DNA of 64,000 bases from Xanthobacter aminoxidans (GTDB lineage: Bacteria; Pseudomonadota; Alphaproteobacteria; Rhizobiales; Xanthobacteraceae). Position numbers and translations under genes: made by a program. The notes under the pieces are model-generated. The model did not search any database and was not told the origin of the DNA. It worked only from the letters and a program-made list of their open reading frames with translations. Shown here one piece after another: positions 52,879-61,830 of this stretch (position 1 is its first letter; every line of letters begins with the position of its first letter). The DNA is taken from contig NZ_JAMJXC010000006.1 of NCBI RefSeq assembly GCF_023571765.1, positions 1 through 64,000 on the forward strand, given 5' to 3'.

Positions 52879-54114
52879 ATGGACCAGGAGCACGCCGGTG
52901 AGGATCACATCTGCATCGTCGGGGCCGGCCAGGCCGCGGCCTCCCTCGCGCTGCGCCTGCGCCATGGCGGCTATTCCGGTGCGCTGACCCTCTTCGGCGA
53001 CGAGCCGCACCCGCCCTATCAGCGCCCGCCGCTCTCCAAGGCCTATCTCAAGCGGGAGTGGACGGTGGACCGGCTCTATCTGCGCCCCGCCGAATTCTGG
53101 AGCGGCCTTGGCGTGGATGTGGTGACGGGCGCGCCTGTCACCACGCTCGATCCGGTTGCCCGCACGCTGGAGGTGGGCGGGCGCAGCGTGGCGTGGACCA
53201 AGCTGGCGCTCGCCACCGGCACGCACCCCCGCCCGCTGCCTCCCGAATTCTCAGGTCTCAAGGGCGTTTACGAGCTGCGCAGCCTTGCCGATGCGGACCG
53301 GCTGGCGGGCGAGATCCGCCCCGGCCGGCGGCTCCTCGTGCTCGGCGGCGGCTATGTGGGGCTGGAGACGGCGGCGGTGGCGGCGATGGCCGGGCTCACC
53401 GTTACCGTGGTGGAGCGGGCCGCACGCATTCTGGAACGCGTCGCCTGCGCCGAGACCTCGGATGCCATCCGCGCGCTCCACGCGGGCCATGGCGTGCGTA
53501 TCCTCGAAGGCCGCAGCGTGGCCGGGGTGGAGGCGCGGGATGGTGCTGTCGCGGCGGTGGCGCTGGATGACGGCACGCGCCTGGAGGTGGATGCGGTGCT
53601 GGTGGGCATCGGCGTCCTGCCGCGCGACGAGCTCGCCTGCGCGGCTGGTCTCGCTTGCGAAAACGGCATCGTGGTGGACGTGCACGGCCGCACCTCAGCG
53701 TCCGGCATCTGGGCGGCGGGCGATTGCGCGGCCTTCCCGTTCCATGGCGTGCCGACGCGGCTGGAGAGCGTGCAGAATGCGGTGGACCAGGCCGAATGCG
53801 CCGCCGACGATATGCTCGGCCACCCGCGCGCCTATGCGCCGGTGCCGTGGTTCTGGTCCGACCAGTACGACATGAAATTGCAGATCGTCGGCCTCAACCG
53901 CGGCTATGACGCAGTGCTGCGTCGGCGGTCCGAGAGGGGCGAATCGCTCTGGTATTTCCGCGACGGGCGGATGATCGCGGTGGATGCCCTCAACGATGCG
54001 CGCACCTACATGGCGGCGAAGAAGCTGCTGGAGGCGGGGGCGGTTCTCACGCTGGACGAGGTGGCGGACGAGGGGTTCGACCCGGTGGCGCGGATGAAGC
54101 GGGCGGCGGCGTGA
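52879..54114 (+). CDS. FAD-dependent ferredoxin reductase (Rieske oxygenase type)
   Basis: A 411-residue NAD(P)H:ferredoxin reductase. FAD loop ICIVGAGQAAASLALRLRHGG, the YQRPPLSKAYLK motif, the NADH loop LLVLGGGYVGLETAAVAAMAG, and ASGIWAAGDCAAFPFHG near the C-terminal FAD site. The C-terminal Reductase_C domain has WFWSDQYDMKLQIVGL. Such proteins pass electrons to a [2Fe-2S] ferredoxin feeding a Rieske oxygenase or P450. In this island the likely acceptor is the ferredoxin at 59093-59413. GGGGGACGCC precedes the ATG. Confidence 0.92.
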   Translation: MDQEHAGEDHICIVGAGQAAASLALRLRHGGYSGALTLFGDEPHPPYQRPPLSKAYLKREWTVDRLYLRPAEFWSGLGVDVVTGAPVTTLDPVARTLEVGGRSVAWTKLALATGTHPRPLPPEFSGLKGVYELRSLADADRLAGEIRPGRRLLVLGGGYVGLETAAVAAMAGLTVTVVERAARILERVACAETSDAIRALHAGHGVRILEGRSVAGVEARDGAVAAVALDDGTRLEVDAVLVGIGVLPRDELACAAGLACENGIVVDVHGRTSASGIWAAGDCAAFPFHGVPTRLESVQNAVDQAECAADDMLGHPRAYAPVPWFWSDQYDMKLQIVGLNRGYDAVLRRRSERGESLWYFRDGRMIAVDALNDARTYMAAKKLLEAGAVLTLDEVADEGFDPVARMKRAAA

Positions 54115-54170
54115 GGGGGTGACGCTTCGAATTGGCTTTTCCGGGGCCATCCCGAGGGCCTCAGAAGGCT

Positions 54171-54281
54171 GTCATCCCCCGGCTTGTCCGGGGGATCCAC
54201 CCCGTCATTCGCATCGTGCTCAAGGCTTTGGAACCAGCCCGGCCGCAGGGTGGATGCCCCGGACAAGCCGGGGCATGACGG
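54171..54281. repeat. Intergenic paired inverted repeat, copy C
   Basis: gtcatcCCCCGGcttgtCCGGGGgatccac at the left and gtggatgCCCCGGacaagCCGGGGcatgacgg at the right form a mirrored pair about 110 bases long. It fills the gap between the reductase and tetR 3' ends. Confidence 0.7.
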
Positions 54282-54358
54282 CGCGAGAAACGGGGGGCGA
54301 CAGTGCGGGAACGTAGCCGCAAGCTCCTGCTCAGGCGGCTTCCGATTGCCTCCCGCCC

Positions 54359-55033
54359 TCACTCCTTCGCGCCGCGCCCCTCATGTCGCGCCGCATGGCG
54401 GCCCTCCGGCTTGGCGTGCGCCGTGCCGCCGTTCGCCGGTGCGGGGGCGTTGGAATAGCCCTTCACGAACAGGTCCACCGTGCGGTCGGCCAGTTCGTTC
54501 GGCGTCACGGCTCCGTCGGCGTGGTACCACGTATAGGTCCAGTTGATCATGCCGAAGAACAGCATGGTGTCCACGTGGGCCGTGCTGGAATGGGCGAGGT
54601 CCGGCCGCAGCTGCAACAGGATGTCCCGGACATAGGCGATCAGCTCGCGCTGCTTGGCCACCAGCACCTTGCGCGTCTCAGGGGCGAGGAACTCGGCGCA
54701 GGTGAGCAGGGCCACGTGCTGGTCGCGTGAGACGGAATAGACATCGAGGAACAGGCGGGTGAGCTGGCGGAAGCGTTCCTCCGGGTCCTGATAGCCGTAG
54801 AGGGTCTGCCGGCACTTCATGAGGAGGCTTTCCACATGCGAGGTCAGCATGTCGGAAAGGATCGCTTCCTTGGAGGTGAAATAGTGATAGAGCCGGGACT
54901 TGGAGCACTCGCACGCCTCGGCGATGTCGCCGATGGAGGTGGCCGCATAGCCGCGCTGCGCGAACACGGACGCCGCCCGTTCGAGGATGGTGTCGTGAAT
55001 GTTGTCGTATTCGGCTGAGCGCGTTCTCGCCAC
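54359..55033 (-). CDS. TetR/AcrR family transcriptional regulator
   Basis: A 224-residue repressor. The helix-turn-helix is ILERAASVFAQRGYAATSIGDIAEACECSKSRLYHYFTSKEAIL (residues 14-57). The ligand domain follows and ends in a basic tail. Start GTG 55033 is chosen because AGG lies a suitable distance upstream and because the operator-like site at 55058 then sits in front of the gene. A longer ATG frame (55138) would include it. It most likely controls the catabolic island in response to an acyl-CoA, like PaaR or LiuR-type TetR proteins. Confidence 0.88.
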   Translation of the reverse strand: MARTRSAEYDNIHDTILERAASVFAQRGYAATSIGDIAEACECSKSRLYHYFTSKEAILSDMLTSHVESLLMKCRQTLYGYQDPEERFRQLTRLFLDVYSVSRDQHVALLTCAEFLAPETRKVLVAKQRELIAYVRDILLQLRPDLAHSSTAHVDTMLFFGMINWTYTWYHADGAVTPNELADRTVDLFVKGYSNAPAPANGGTAHAKPEGRHAARHEGRGAKE

Positions 55034-55057
55034 GGCGGCCACACCTGCAAGAATGTT

Positions 55058-55074
55058 CCGATCATTCGGTCTAT
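55058..55074. promoter_or_regulatory. Operator-like site before tetR
   Basis: CCGATCATTCGGTCTAT, containing the palindrome CCGA-tcat-TCGG, lies 25 bases upstream of the GTG. It shares ATTCGGTCTAT with the site before the CoA ligase (55437). Confidence 0.6.
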
Positions 55075-55202
55075 AAGCGCATGGGGCGGCGGTGCCAAGG
55101 GCGGCTGGCGCGGGAGGGGCCTGTCTGAAGCCGTTCAAAAGCGCGCGCAGGGCGGGGCGTGGCTTATCCTTCGGGTAGAATAAGCGTGCGGCCTCTTCCC
55201 GC

Positions 55203-55313
55203 CGTCATGGCCGGGCTTGTCCCGGCCATCCACGCCGAGCCGATTTCACGGGTGTTTCAGACCTGTTTCCGGCCCGACCACGTGGATGCCCGGGACAAGC
55301 CCGGGCATGACGG
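55203..55313. repeat. Intergenic paired inverted repeat, copy D
   Basis: gtcatGGCCGGGcttgtCCCGGCCatccacg and cgtggatgCCCGGGacaagCCCGGGcatgacgg. It occupies most of the 490-base gap between tetR and the CoA ligase gene. No gene is seen in that gap; the remaining piece carries the operator at 55437 and presumably a promoter. Confidence 0.7.
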
Positions 55314-55436
55314 CTGCACAGGATCTCCGGGCCTTCCCCCACCCCGCCGCCGCAGGTGCCTTCCCCGCCTTCCCCATGGTAGCCTCGCCGGGCATCCGGG
55401 CATGGAGGTTGATGCAGATCAAAATCGCCGTTTACA

Positions 55437-55456
55437 TAGACCATTCGTTCGGTCTA
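55437..55456. promoter_or_regulatory. TetR operator candidate before the CoA ligase gene
   Basis: TAGACCattcgttcGGTCTA, 6-bp arms over 20 bases with an internal TTCGTTCGG. It lies 68 bases before the ligase ATG and is the best symmetric member of the set. Confidence 0.7.
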
Positions 55457-55523
55457 TTAATTCGCCAACCGAGAGCGGCCACAAGAGCCGCGTGTTTCAA
55501 CGGTCGGATGGGGGAGGAGCCAC

Positions 55524-56849
55524 ATGCAGCATCCTGAGGTGGAGTCGCTCGACCGCGACGGTATTCTGAAGCTCCAGCGTGAAGGCCTTGCCGGCCTCGG
55601 CGCGCGTCTGGCGCAGTGCGACACCTGGAAGGCGCATTTCGCGCAGGCCGGCATGACGCCGGAGGATCTCGCCTCCGAGGACGGCCTCGCCAACGCGCCG
55701 TTCATGGACAAGTCGCTGCTGCGCGACCTCTATCCCTTTCCCTTCCTCACCGTGCCCATGGACAAGGTGGAGCGCTTCGTCGCCACGTCGGGCACCACCG
55801 GCCTGCCGGTGACGTTCGGCATGACGAAGAACGACCTGCACAGCCTGCTGCCGTCGCAGATGGCGCGCCTGCTCACTGCCGCCGGCGTGAAGCCGGGCTT
55901 CCGCGCCTATCAGGGCTATGGCTACGGCCTGTGGATCGGCGGCCCGGCGCTGGATGCCGGCTTCTCCGCCGTGGGCTGCACCAATTTCCCCATTGGCCCC
56001 GGCCGCGGCGAACTGGCGGCCCGCTGGCTGCGCGACCACGCCTATGACGTCGCCTCCATGTCGCCCTTGTGGCTGATGACGCTGGTGCAGGCGGCCAAGC
56101 ACCAGGGCATCAACCCGCGCACGGACTGGACGCTGAAGGTGGCCATCCTCGGCGGCCAGTCGGTCTCGGCCGAGTTCCGTGCGCAGCTGGAAGCCGAGAT
56201 GCCGGAAGGCTTCATGAGCCACAACATCTACGGCACCACGGAAGCCGGCGGGCCGATCCTCGCCATCTCCACGCCCTTCACCCACGCCGACGACGAACTC
56301 CAGCTCCTCAACGAGGATACGGTGATCGTCGAGATCCTCGATCCCAAGACCATGAAGCCGGTGTCCGAGGGCGAGGTGGGCGAGATCGTCATCACCACCC
56401 TGCGCAAGGAGGCATCCCCGGTGGTGCGCTGGCGCACGCGCGACCTCGTGCGCCTCTCCCCGCGCCCCTATGACTGCCCCTCGGGCCGGCGCGGCATGCG
56501 CAAGATCGGCCGGATCATCGGGCGCACCGATGACATGATCAAGTTCAAGGGCGTCATCGTCTTCCCCTCGCAGATCGAGGACGTGATCGCCGGCATTCCC
56601 GGCCTCGCCAAGGAAGCCTGGCAGATCTACGTGGACAAGGAAGCCACCACCATCGGCAAGATGACCGTGGCGGTGGAGGCGGTGGCCGCCTCGCAGCGTC
56701 CCGGCGAGGATGCGGCGGCCGACGTGCGGCGCGAGATCAAGGCCCGGCTCGGCATCAACGTGAACGTGGAGTGCCACCCGGAAGGGGAGCTGCCGCGCTA
56801 CGAGGCCAAGGCCACGCGCGTGCTGCACCGGCCCGAAGCGACCCACTGA
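55524..56849 (+). CDS. Phenylacetate-CoA ligase family enzyme (PaaK-like)
   Basis: A 441-residue AMP-forming acyl-CoA ligase. The phosphate loop is VATSGTTGLPVTFGMTKND, A5-like YGTTEAGGPI, and the C-terminal hinge and AMP motif RTDDMIKFKGVIVFPSQIEDVI. The length and the missing large N-terminal part fit PaaK. It forms the CoA thioester of an aromatic or related acid at the expense of ATP. Start follows GGGGAGGAGCCAC. First gene of a two-gene plus-strand unit, under the operator at 55437. Confidence 0.92.
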   Translation: MQHPEVESLDRDGILKLQREGLAGLGARLAQCDTWKAHFAQAGMTPEDLASEDGLANAPFMDKSLLRDLYPFPFLTVPMDKVERFVATSGTTGLPVTFGMTKNDLHSLLPSQMARLLTAAGVKPGFRAYQGYGYGLWIGGPALDAGFSAVGCTNFPIGPGRGELAARWLRDHAYDVASMSPLWLMTLVQAAKHQGINPRTDWTLKVAILGGQSVSAEFRAQLEAEMPEGFMSHNIYGTTEAGGPILAISTPFTHADDELQLLNEDTVIVEILDPKTMKPVSEGEVGEIVITTLRKEASPVVRWRTRDLVRLSPRPYDCPSGRRGMRKIGRIIGRTDDMIKFKGVIVFPSQIEDVIAGIPGLAKEAWQIYVDKEATTIGKMTVAVEAVAASQRPGEDAAADVRREIKARLGINVNVECHPEGELPRYEAKATRVLHRPEATH

Positions 56850-56856
56850 GGCCGCC

Positions 56857-57759
56857 TTGACCGAGGCTCTCCCCATCGACGCACCCGCCTTTGCGCGGGT
56901 GCGTGCGCGCATCGAAGCCGCCACCTCCGCCTGGGCGGCGGGGATGACGCTGGCCGAGATCCGCGAGAGCTTCGAGGCCTTCCTCGGGGCGGGCGAGGGT
57001 GCGCCGGAGGTGGTGCGCACGCCGCTCCCCCTCGCCGGCCTGCCCGCCTGCGCCTTCGACGCGCCGGGGGGCGATGCCGGCCGGGTGCTGCTCTATTGCC
57101 ATGGCGGCGGCTTCCAGATCGGCTCCGTCCGCTCCCATGCGGGGCTGATGGCGCGGATCGCGCTCGCGAGCGGGATGCGGGTGATCGGATTCGACTATCG
57201 CCTCGCCCCCGAGCACCGCTTTCCGGCGGCGCATGACGATGCCTTTGCCGTCTATCGCGCGCTGGTGGAGGCGGGGGAAATGCCGCTCGCACTGGTGGGC
57301 GATTCCGCCGGCGGGGCGCTGGCGCTGGGCACCGTCCTGCGGGCGCGGGATGCGGGATTGCCGTTGCCAAAGGCGCTGGTGCTGCTTTCGCCGTGGCTCG
57401 ATCTCGCCATGGGCGGGGAGAGCTACACGGCGCTGGCGGACAAGGACGTCTTCTCCCGCCCCGAGCAATTGAAGGCCATGGCGCGCACCTATCTCGGCCG
57501 CGACAACCGGCCGGACGATCCCGCCGCCTCGCCGGTGCTCGGCGATCTTTCCGGCCTTCCGCTCATGCTGGTGCATGCGGGCGGGCACGACATCACCCTC
57601 GACGACAGCCACCTCCTCGCCCGCCGCGCGGCGGAACAGGGTGGGCGGGTGGCGGTCGAGGTGTTTCCCGGCATGTGCCACCACTTCCAGGTGTTCGAGG
57701 AGCTGCCCGAGGCAGCGGCGTCGCTGGCCCGCATCGGCGCCTTCCTGCGCGGGCTCTGA
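56857..57759 (+). CDS. Alpha/beta hydrolase, hormone-sensitive lipase-like esterase
   Basis: A 300-residue hydrolase. Oxyanion motif YCHGGGFQIG, nucleophile elbow GDSAGGALALG, acid region PLMLVHAGGHDITLDDS and the C-terminal His in FPGMCHHFQVF. The start is TTG after GAGGCCGCC, 7 bases past the ligase stop. Possibly it hydrolyses an ester or a CoA-thioester intermediate, or frees the acid that the ligase activates. Confidence 0.9.
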   Translation: MTEALPIDAPAFARVRARIEAATSAWAAGMTLAEIRESFEAFLGAGEGAPEVVRTPLPLAGLPACAFDAPGGDAGRVLLYCHGGGFQIGSVRSHAGLMARIALASGMRVIGFDYRLAPEHRFPAAHDDAFAVYRALVEAGEMPLALVGDSAGGALALGTVLRARDAGLPLPKALVLLSPWLDLAMGGESYTALADKDVFSRPEQLKAMARTYLGRDNRPDDPAASPVLGDLSGLPLMLVHAGGHDITLDDSHLLARRAAEQGGRVAVEVFPGMCHHFQVFEELPEAAASLARIGAFLRGL

Positions 57760-57820
57760 CCCCCGGCCCTCCTCCCGACGGCTGGACCCTCGTCCGCGTC
57801 GCCAGAGCCGGGTCCACTCG

Positions 57821-57855
57821 CCGGCCTCCCGCCACCGCCGGGAGGCCGGTTTTTT
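57821..57855 (+). terminator. Rho-independent terminator after the CoA ligase unit
   Basis: CCGGCCTCCCG (57821-57831) pairs exactly with CGGGAGGCCGG (57839-57849) across a 7-base loop, followed by TTTTTT. Confidence 0.9.
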
Positions 57856-57894
57856 CGTGGGTTTGACGCGTTGTGCGGGCTTTCCTCACTGCTC

Positions 57895-57924
57895 GTCATG
57901 GCCGGGCTTGTCCCGGCCATGACG
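57895..57924. repeat. Intergenic inverted repeat, copy E (short form)
   Basis: gtcatGGCCGGGcttgtCCCGGCCatgac, a single-hairpin version of the repeat family, between two convergent catabolic units. Confidence 0.65.
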
Positions 57925-57968
57925 GGCGGTGCGTGGGGCCGTCGTCCGAACGAGATCGCGGCTTCAGC

Positions 57969-59087
57969 TCACCCCAGCCGCGCAGGATCGAGCCCCCAGT
58001 CGGCGAGGATGGCCCGTCCGTCCGCCCCCGGCGCCGAAGGGCCGTAAGCCACCTCCGAGGGCATCGCGGAGAAGCGGGGGGCGGGGGCGGGCTGGGTCAC
58101 GCCGTCCACGGTGACGAACGCCCCGCGCGCCTGCGCATGGGGATGGGACGCGGCCTCGTCCCAGTCGAGGATGGGGGTGACGCAGGCGTCCGTGCCGGCG
58201 AACAAGTCCGCCCAGTGGTCGCGCGGCTCACTGAGGAACAGCGCGGCGAGGCGCGCGCGCAGCTTGCCCCAGGAGGCGGGATCGGCGGCGTGGGTGAAGT
58301 CGGCGGCGTCCAGACCCAGCCGCTCGAGGAGGATGCGGTGGAAGCGGCCCTCCACCGGCGCCACGGCGAGGAACTTCCCGTCCGCGCAGGCATAGGTGCC
58401 GTAGAAATAGGCCCCGCCATCCAGCAGGTTCGCCGCGCGCGCATTGCTCCACATCCCGCCGGCGCGGAAGCCCCAGAACAGCGCGGCGAGGAGGGAGGCG
58501 CCGTCCGTCATGGCCGCGTCCACCACCTGGCCCTGCCCGCTGGTCTTGGCGGCGAGCAGCGCGGCCACCATGCCGAACGCCATCAGCATGCCCCCGCCAC
58601 CGAAATCGGCCACGAGGTTGAGCGGCACGGGCGGCGGCGCATCGGCCGGGCCCATGGCGGCCAGCGCCCCGGTCAAGCCGAGATAATTGAGGTCGTGCCC
58701 GGCCGCGTCCCTCAAGGGCCCTTCCTGCCCCCAGCCGGTCATGCGGCCGTAGACGAGGCGCGGATGGGCGGCAAGGCACGGCTCCGGCCCGAGGCCGAGG
58801 CGCTCCATGACACCGGGCCGGAAGCCCTCGATGAGGCCGTCCGCGCGGGCGATGAGATCGCGCATCACGCCGAGGTCGGTCTCGGCCTTGAGATCGAGAG
58901 CGATGGAGCGGCGGCCGCGCGCCAGCACGTCGAAGCGCGTGTTCATGAGCGGGATGTCCGCCCGCGCGCCCTTCTGGTGGATGCGGATGACCTCCGCCCC
59001 CGCATCCGCCAGCATCATGGCGGCGAAGGGGGCGGGGCCGAGGCCCACCATCTCGACGATGCGCAGTCCCGAAAGCGGACCCGGCAT
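57969..59087 (-). CDS. CaiB/BaiF CoA-transferase family (AMACR-like)
   Basis: A 372-residue family III CoA transferase or alpha-methylacyl-CoA racemase relative. It starts [32 protein letters not shown], has the catalytic-aspartate region [19 protein letters not shown] and [15 protein letters not shown]. The racemase-type GHDxNY motif is present, so it may racemise a 2-methylacyl-CoA rather than transfer CoA. It ends a five-gene string (ECH, SDR, ferredoxin, this gene). Five bases after the ferredoxin gene. Confidence 0.88.
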   Translation of the reverse strand: MPGPLSGLRIVEMVGLGPAPFAAMMLADAGAEVIRIHQKGARADIPLMNTRFDVLARGRRSIALDLKAETDLGVMRDLIARADGLIEGFRPGVMERLGLGPEPCLAAHPRLVYGRMTGWGQEGPLRDAAGHDLNYLGLTGALAAMGPADAPPPVPLNLVADFGGGGMLMAFGMVAALLAAKTSGQGQVVDAAMTDGASLLAALFWGFRAGGMWSNARAANLLDGGAYFYGTYACADGKFLAVAPVEGRFHRILLERLGLDAADFTHAADPASWGKLRARLAALFLSEPRDHWADLFAGTDACVTPILDWDEAASHPHAQARGAFVTVDGVTQPAPAPRFSAMPSEVAYGPSAPGADGRAILADWGLDPARLG

Positions 59088-59092
59088 CGCCC

Positions 59093-59413
59093 TCAGCCCT
59101 GGCCGGCGGGCAAATGGACGACGAGGCCGTCCAGCGCCGGCGCCACCTTCACCTGGCAGGAGAGGCGGGAGGAGTCGCGCACGTCCTCGGCGAATTCCAG
59201 CATGTCGCGCTCCATGCCGGTGGCCTCGCCCACCTGCGTGGACCATGCCGGGTCCACATGCACGTGGCAGGTGGCGCAGGAGCAGGCACCGCCGCATTCG
59301 GCGACGATGCCGGGCACGTTGGCGCGGCGGGCGCACTCCATCACGGAGAGCCCGTCATCCGCATCGATCTCGATGCGCTCGGCGGCGGGGGTGACGAAGA
59401 CGATGCGGGTCAT
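59093..59413 (-). CDS. [2Fe-2S] ferredoxin for the Rieske oxygenase
   Basis: A 106-residue carrier with C40, C46, C49 and C86 ([17 protein letters not shown]...LSCQV), and [20 protein letters not shown]-like helix found in putidaredoxin and terpredoxin. It should accept electrons from the FAD reductase (52879-54114) and give them to the Rieske alpha subunit. The start is ATG 59413, after GGAAGCCCCCC. In the middle of the catabolic string. Confidence 0.92.
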   Translation of the reverse strand: MTRIVFVTPAAERIEIDADDGLSVMECARRANVPGIVAECGGACSCATCHVHVDPAWSTQVGEATGMERDMLEFAEDVRDSSRLSCQVKVAPALDGLVVHLPAGQG

Positions 59414-59450
59414 GGGGGGCTTCCAGTATCTTGGTCTTGCTTCACGAAAT

Positions 59451-60188
59451 TCAGGCGCCGCAGCCCATGCCGCCGGAGACGCCCAGCACTTCGCCGGTGA
59501 CGAAGGAGGCGCCCGGCGAGGCGAGGAAGGCCACCGCCGCCGCCACTTCCTCCGGCTCGCCCATGCGGCGCAGGAGGGTGAGGGCGGCCATGTCGGCGAG
59601 GATCTTCTCGCCCACCTCCGCCACCGCCCGCTCCACCATGGGGGTGCGGATGGGGCCGGGCGCCACCGCATTGGCGGTGATGCCGTAGCGGGCGTTTTCG
59701 CGGGCGATGGAGCGGGTGAAGCCGATGAGCCCGGCCTTGGCGGCGGCATAGACCGCGCCGCCCTTGGAGCCCAGCCGCCCCGCTTCCGAGGCCACGTTCA
59801 CCAGCCGCCCGTAGCGCGCCGCCTGCATGGCGGGCAAAGCGAGGCGGGTGAAGAGAAAGGCGGTTTCCAGATTCACCGAGAGCAGGAAGCGCCAGTCGTC
59901 CACGGTGGTGTCGGTGAAGAAGGCGTGCTGGTCGGCGCCGATATTGTTCACCAGCACGTCGAACGGGCCGTGGGCGGCGAACAGCGCCTGCGCGGCCGCC
60001 GCGTCCGTCCCGTCCATATGGACGAAGGTGGCGCCGGTTTCCGCCGCGAGCGCGGTGCCGGCGGTGGCATCGCGATCGCAGAAGGTCACGGCCATGCCGT
60101 CCGCGCCGAGCTGGCGGACGATGGCGGCGCCGATGCCGGCGCCCCCTCCGGTGACGAGCGCCCGGCGCGGGGTGGTCGGCGCGGTCAT
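59451..60188 (-). CDS. Short-chain dehydrogenase/reductase
   Basis: A 245-residue SDR. Nucleotide loop VTGGGAGIGAAI, NNIG (varied from NNAG), the catalytic region with a serine in NVASEAGRLGS and the Y-x3-K of GAVYAAAKAGLIGFTRS. TGEVLGVSGGMGCGA is a family-typical end. It probably oxidises a hydroxyacyl-CoA or a cis-dihydrodiol from the Rieske step. ATG overlaps the ECH stop (ATGA). Confidence 0.92.
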   Translation of the reverse strand: MTAPTTPRRALVTGGGAGIGAAIVRQLGADGMAVTFCDRDATAGTALAAETGATFVHMDGTDAAAAQALFAAHGPFDVLVNNIGADQHAFFTDTTVDDWRFLLSVNLETAFLFTRLALPAMQAARYGRLVNVASEAGRLGSKGGAVYAAAKAGLIGFTRSIARENARYGITANAVAPGPIRTPMVERAVAEVGEKILADMAALTLLRRMGEPEEVAAAVAFLASPGASFVTGEVLGVSGGMGCGA

Positions 60189-61006
60189 CGGCCGGTGAAG
60201 ACGGGCTTGCGCTTCTCGATCACCGCCGCGAGGCCCTCGCGGCTGTCGGCGGTGAAGGAGAGTTCGGAGACGGTGCGCGCCTCCTCCGGCAAGGCGCGCT
60301 CCACGTCCAGCGCGTTCCACAACAGGCGCTTGGTGGCGGCCATGGCGAGGGGCGCGCCAGCGGCGTAGAAGCGCGCGGCCTTGCCGGCTTCCTCGGTGAG
60401 CGCGTCGTCCGGCACGCACTTGGTGATGAGGCCGATGGACTGCGCCTCCTCGGCGCTCACCACGCGGTTGGAGAGCATGATTTCCGCCGCGCGGCGGAAG
60501 CCCACGAGATGGGGCAGGATGACGGACGCACCGGCATCCGGCGCCATGCCCACCCGCGTCGCGCCGGCCATGAACTTGGCGCCCGCACCGGCGATCACGA
60601 TGTCGGAGGCGCAGACGAGGCCGAGCCCGCCGCCGCCCGCCGCATAGCCGTGCACCTCGGTGACGACGATGGCCTTCAGGCGGATGAGGGCGCCGATGGC
60701 GACCTGGAGATAGGCCGTCACCTCGCGCAGGAAATCGCCCAGCGCCTCGCCCTTGGAGGCGAACTCGCGCACGTCGCCGCCGGCGCAGAAATTGGCGCCC
60801 GCGCCGCGCAGATGCACCACCCGCACATGGGCGGAGCGATGCACCACCATGATGGCCTTGTAGAGCGCCTGCATCAGCTCGATGTTCATGCCGTTGGCCG
60901 AGCCGGGGCGGTTGAGCGTGAGGGTGGCGACGCCATCGGCATAATCGAGCAGGACGGGGCCTTCGGCGATCCAGCTTTCGGGGGCAGTGGGGGTGCTGTG
61001 TGTCAT
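60185..61006 (-). CDS. Enoyl-CoA hydratase/isomerase family, PaaG-like active site
   Basis: A 273-residue crotonase. Oxyanion elements GAGANFCAGGDVREF and VHGYAAGGGGLGLVCASDIVIA. In the active loop FMAGATRVGMAPDAGASVILPHLVG the first hydratase glutamate is missing and only the aspartate of PDAG remains. This resembles PaaG-type isomerases rather than standard hydratases. It may isomerise a dihydrodiol- or epoxide-derived CoA. First gene of the string; followed by a 290-base gap with repeat F. Confidence 0.88.
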   Translation of the reverse strand: MTHSTPTAPESWIAEGPVLLDYADGVATLTLNRPGSANGMNIELMQALYKAIMVVHRSAHVRVVHLRGAGANFCAGGDVREFASKGEALGDFLREVTAYLQVAIGALIRLKAIVVTEVHGYAAGGGGLGLVCASDIVIAGAGAKFMAGATRVGMAPDAGASVILPHLVGFRRAAEIMLSNRVVSAEEAQSIGLITKCVPDDALTEEAGKAARFYAAGAPLAMAATKRLLWNALDVERALPEEARTVSELSFTADSREGLAAVIEKRKPVFTGR

Positions 61007-61068
61007 GGGTGCCTCTGGGGCGGGAGGGGAGGGCGGAAGGGCGAGCGCTTTCGACGCCCCATCCGGTC

Positions 61069-61238
61069 GTCATGGCCGGGCTTGTCCCGGCCATCCACGT
61101 GGTGCGGCCGGGAACATCATTTCGAACGCTGCGCCAGCGGCCCGACGTGGATGCCCGGAACCCGCATGTTTGCGGGTTCCGGTCTCACGGGCGGAAGTCG
61201 GCAACAGCCGACTTCCGGCACAAGGCCGGGCATGACGG
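61069..61238. repeat. Intergenic paired inverted repeat, copy F with nested hairpins
   Basis: Outer ends gtcatGGCCGGGcttgtCCCGGCCatccacg and aaGGCCGGGcatgacgg match the repeat family. The right half is interrupted by two further stems: GGAACCCGCatgttTGCGGGTTCC and GGAAGTCGGCaacaGCCGACTTCC. It is the longest copy and looks like one repeat inserted into another. No gene is seen in 61007-61296. Confidence 0.7.
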
Positions 61239-61296
61239 CTGGAGAGGGCTGGGAAGCTGCCGGGCGAATGGCGCGATTACTTGCCCGGACCCGTCC

Positions 61297-61830
61297 TCAC
61301 ACCAGGAACGACAGCGTGTAGATGGGCTTGTTGTTGTTCACGAGGCAGATCTTCTTGCGCACCAGACGGAAGCCGTCGTCCGTCATGCGCAGGCGGTAGG
61401 TGTTGCGCGCCGCCCAGAGGGTGTCGCCGCGCAGATTGTCCTCGTAGATGAGGACGTTGGCGCGCACGTCCACCTCGGGGCCGCGCACCTCGGCGATCTC
61501 GATGTTGGAGATCACGCGGGCCAGCTCCGAGCGCGGCGTCTGGGTGTGGCGGCGGCCGGTCTTGAGCTGGCGGATGCGCACGCCGATGCGCGAGCGGTTG
61601 TCGTAGAGCACCGACATTTCCTTCTCGGGGTCGGTGTCGTCGCCATTGGCCGGGACCCAGTAGATAGCGTCGTCGGTCCACAGCGCCTCCCACCCGTCGT
61701 AATCGTGGGTGTCGGCGAGGCGGGCCTCCAGATAGAGGAACTGCGCCACCTGATGGTGCAGCGTCGCCGGCTCGAGCTTGGCGAGGTCGGGGGCGGAGGC
61801 GTCCGCGAAGGAATGGGCGAGGGCGGTCAT
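61297..61830 (-). CDS. Aromatic-ring-hydroxylating dioxygenase beta subunit
   Basis: A 177-residue beta subunit with the cone-shaped NTF2-like fold: HHQVAQFLYLEARLADTHDYDGWEALWTDDAIYWVP, RIRQLKTGRRHTQTPRSELARVISNIEI and NTYRLRMTDDGFRLVRKKICLVN. The start shares one base with the alpha stop (TGATG). It supports the alpha hexamer structurally. Confidence 0.95.
   Translation of the reverse strand: MTALAHSFADASAPDLAKLEPATLHHQVAQFLYLEARLADTHDYDGWEALWTDDAIYWVPANGDDTDPEKEMSVLYDNRSRIGVRIRQLKTGRRHTQTPRSELARVISNIEIAEVRGPEVDVRANVLIYEDNLRGDTLWAARNTYRLRMTDDGFRLVRKKICLVNNNKPIYTLSFLV

Noticed and set aside
57873-60368. Open frame of 831 codons on the plus strand across the CaiB, ferredoxin and SDR genes
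   Set aside because: It crosses several real minus-strand genes and has low-complexity composition.
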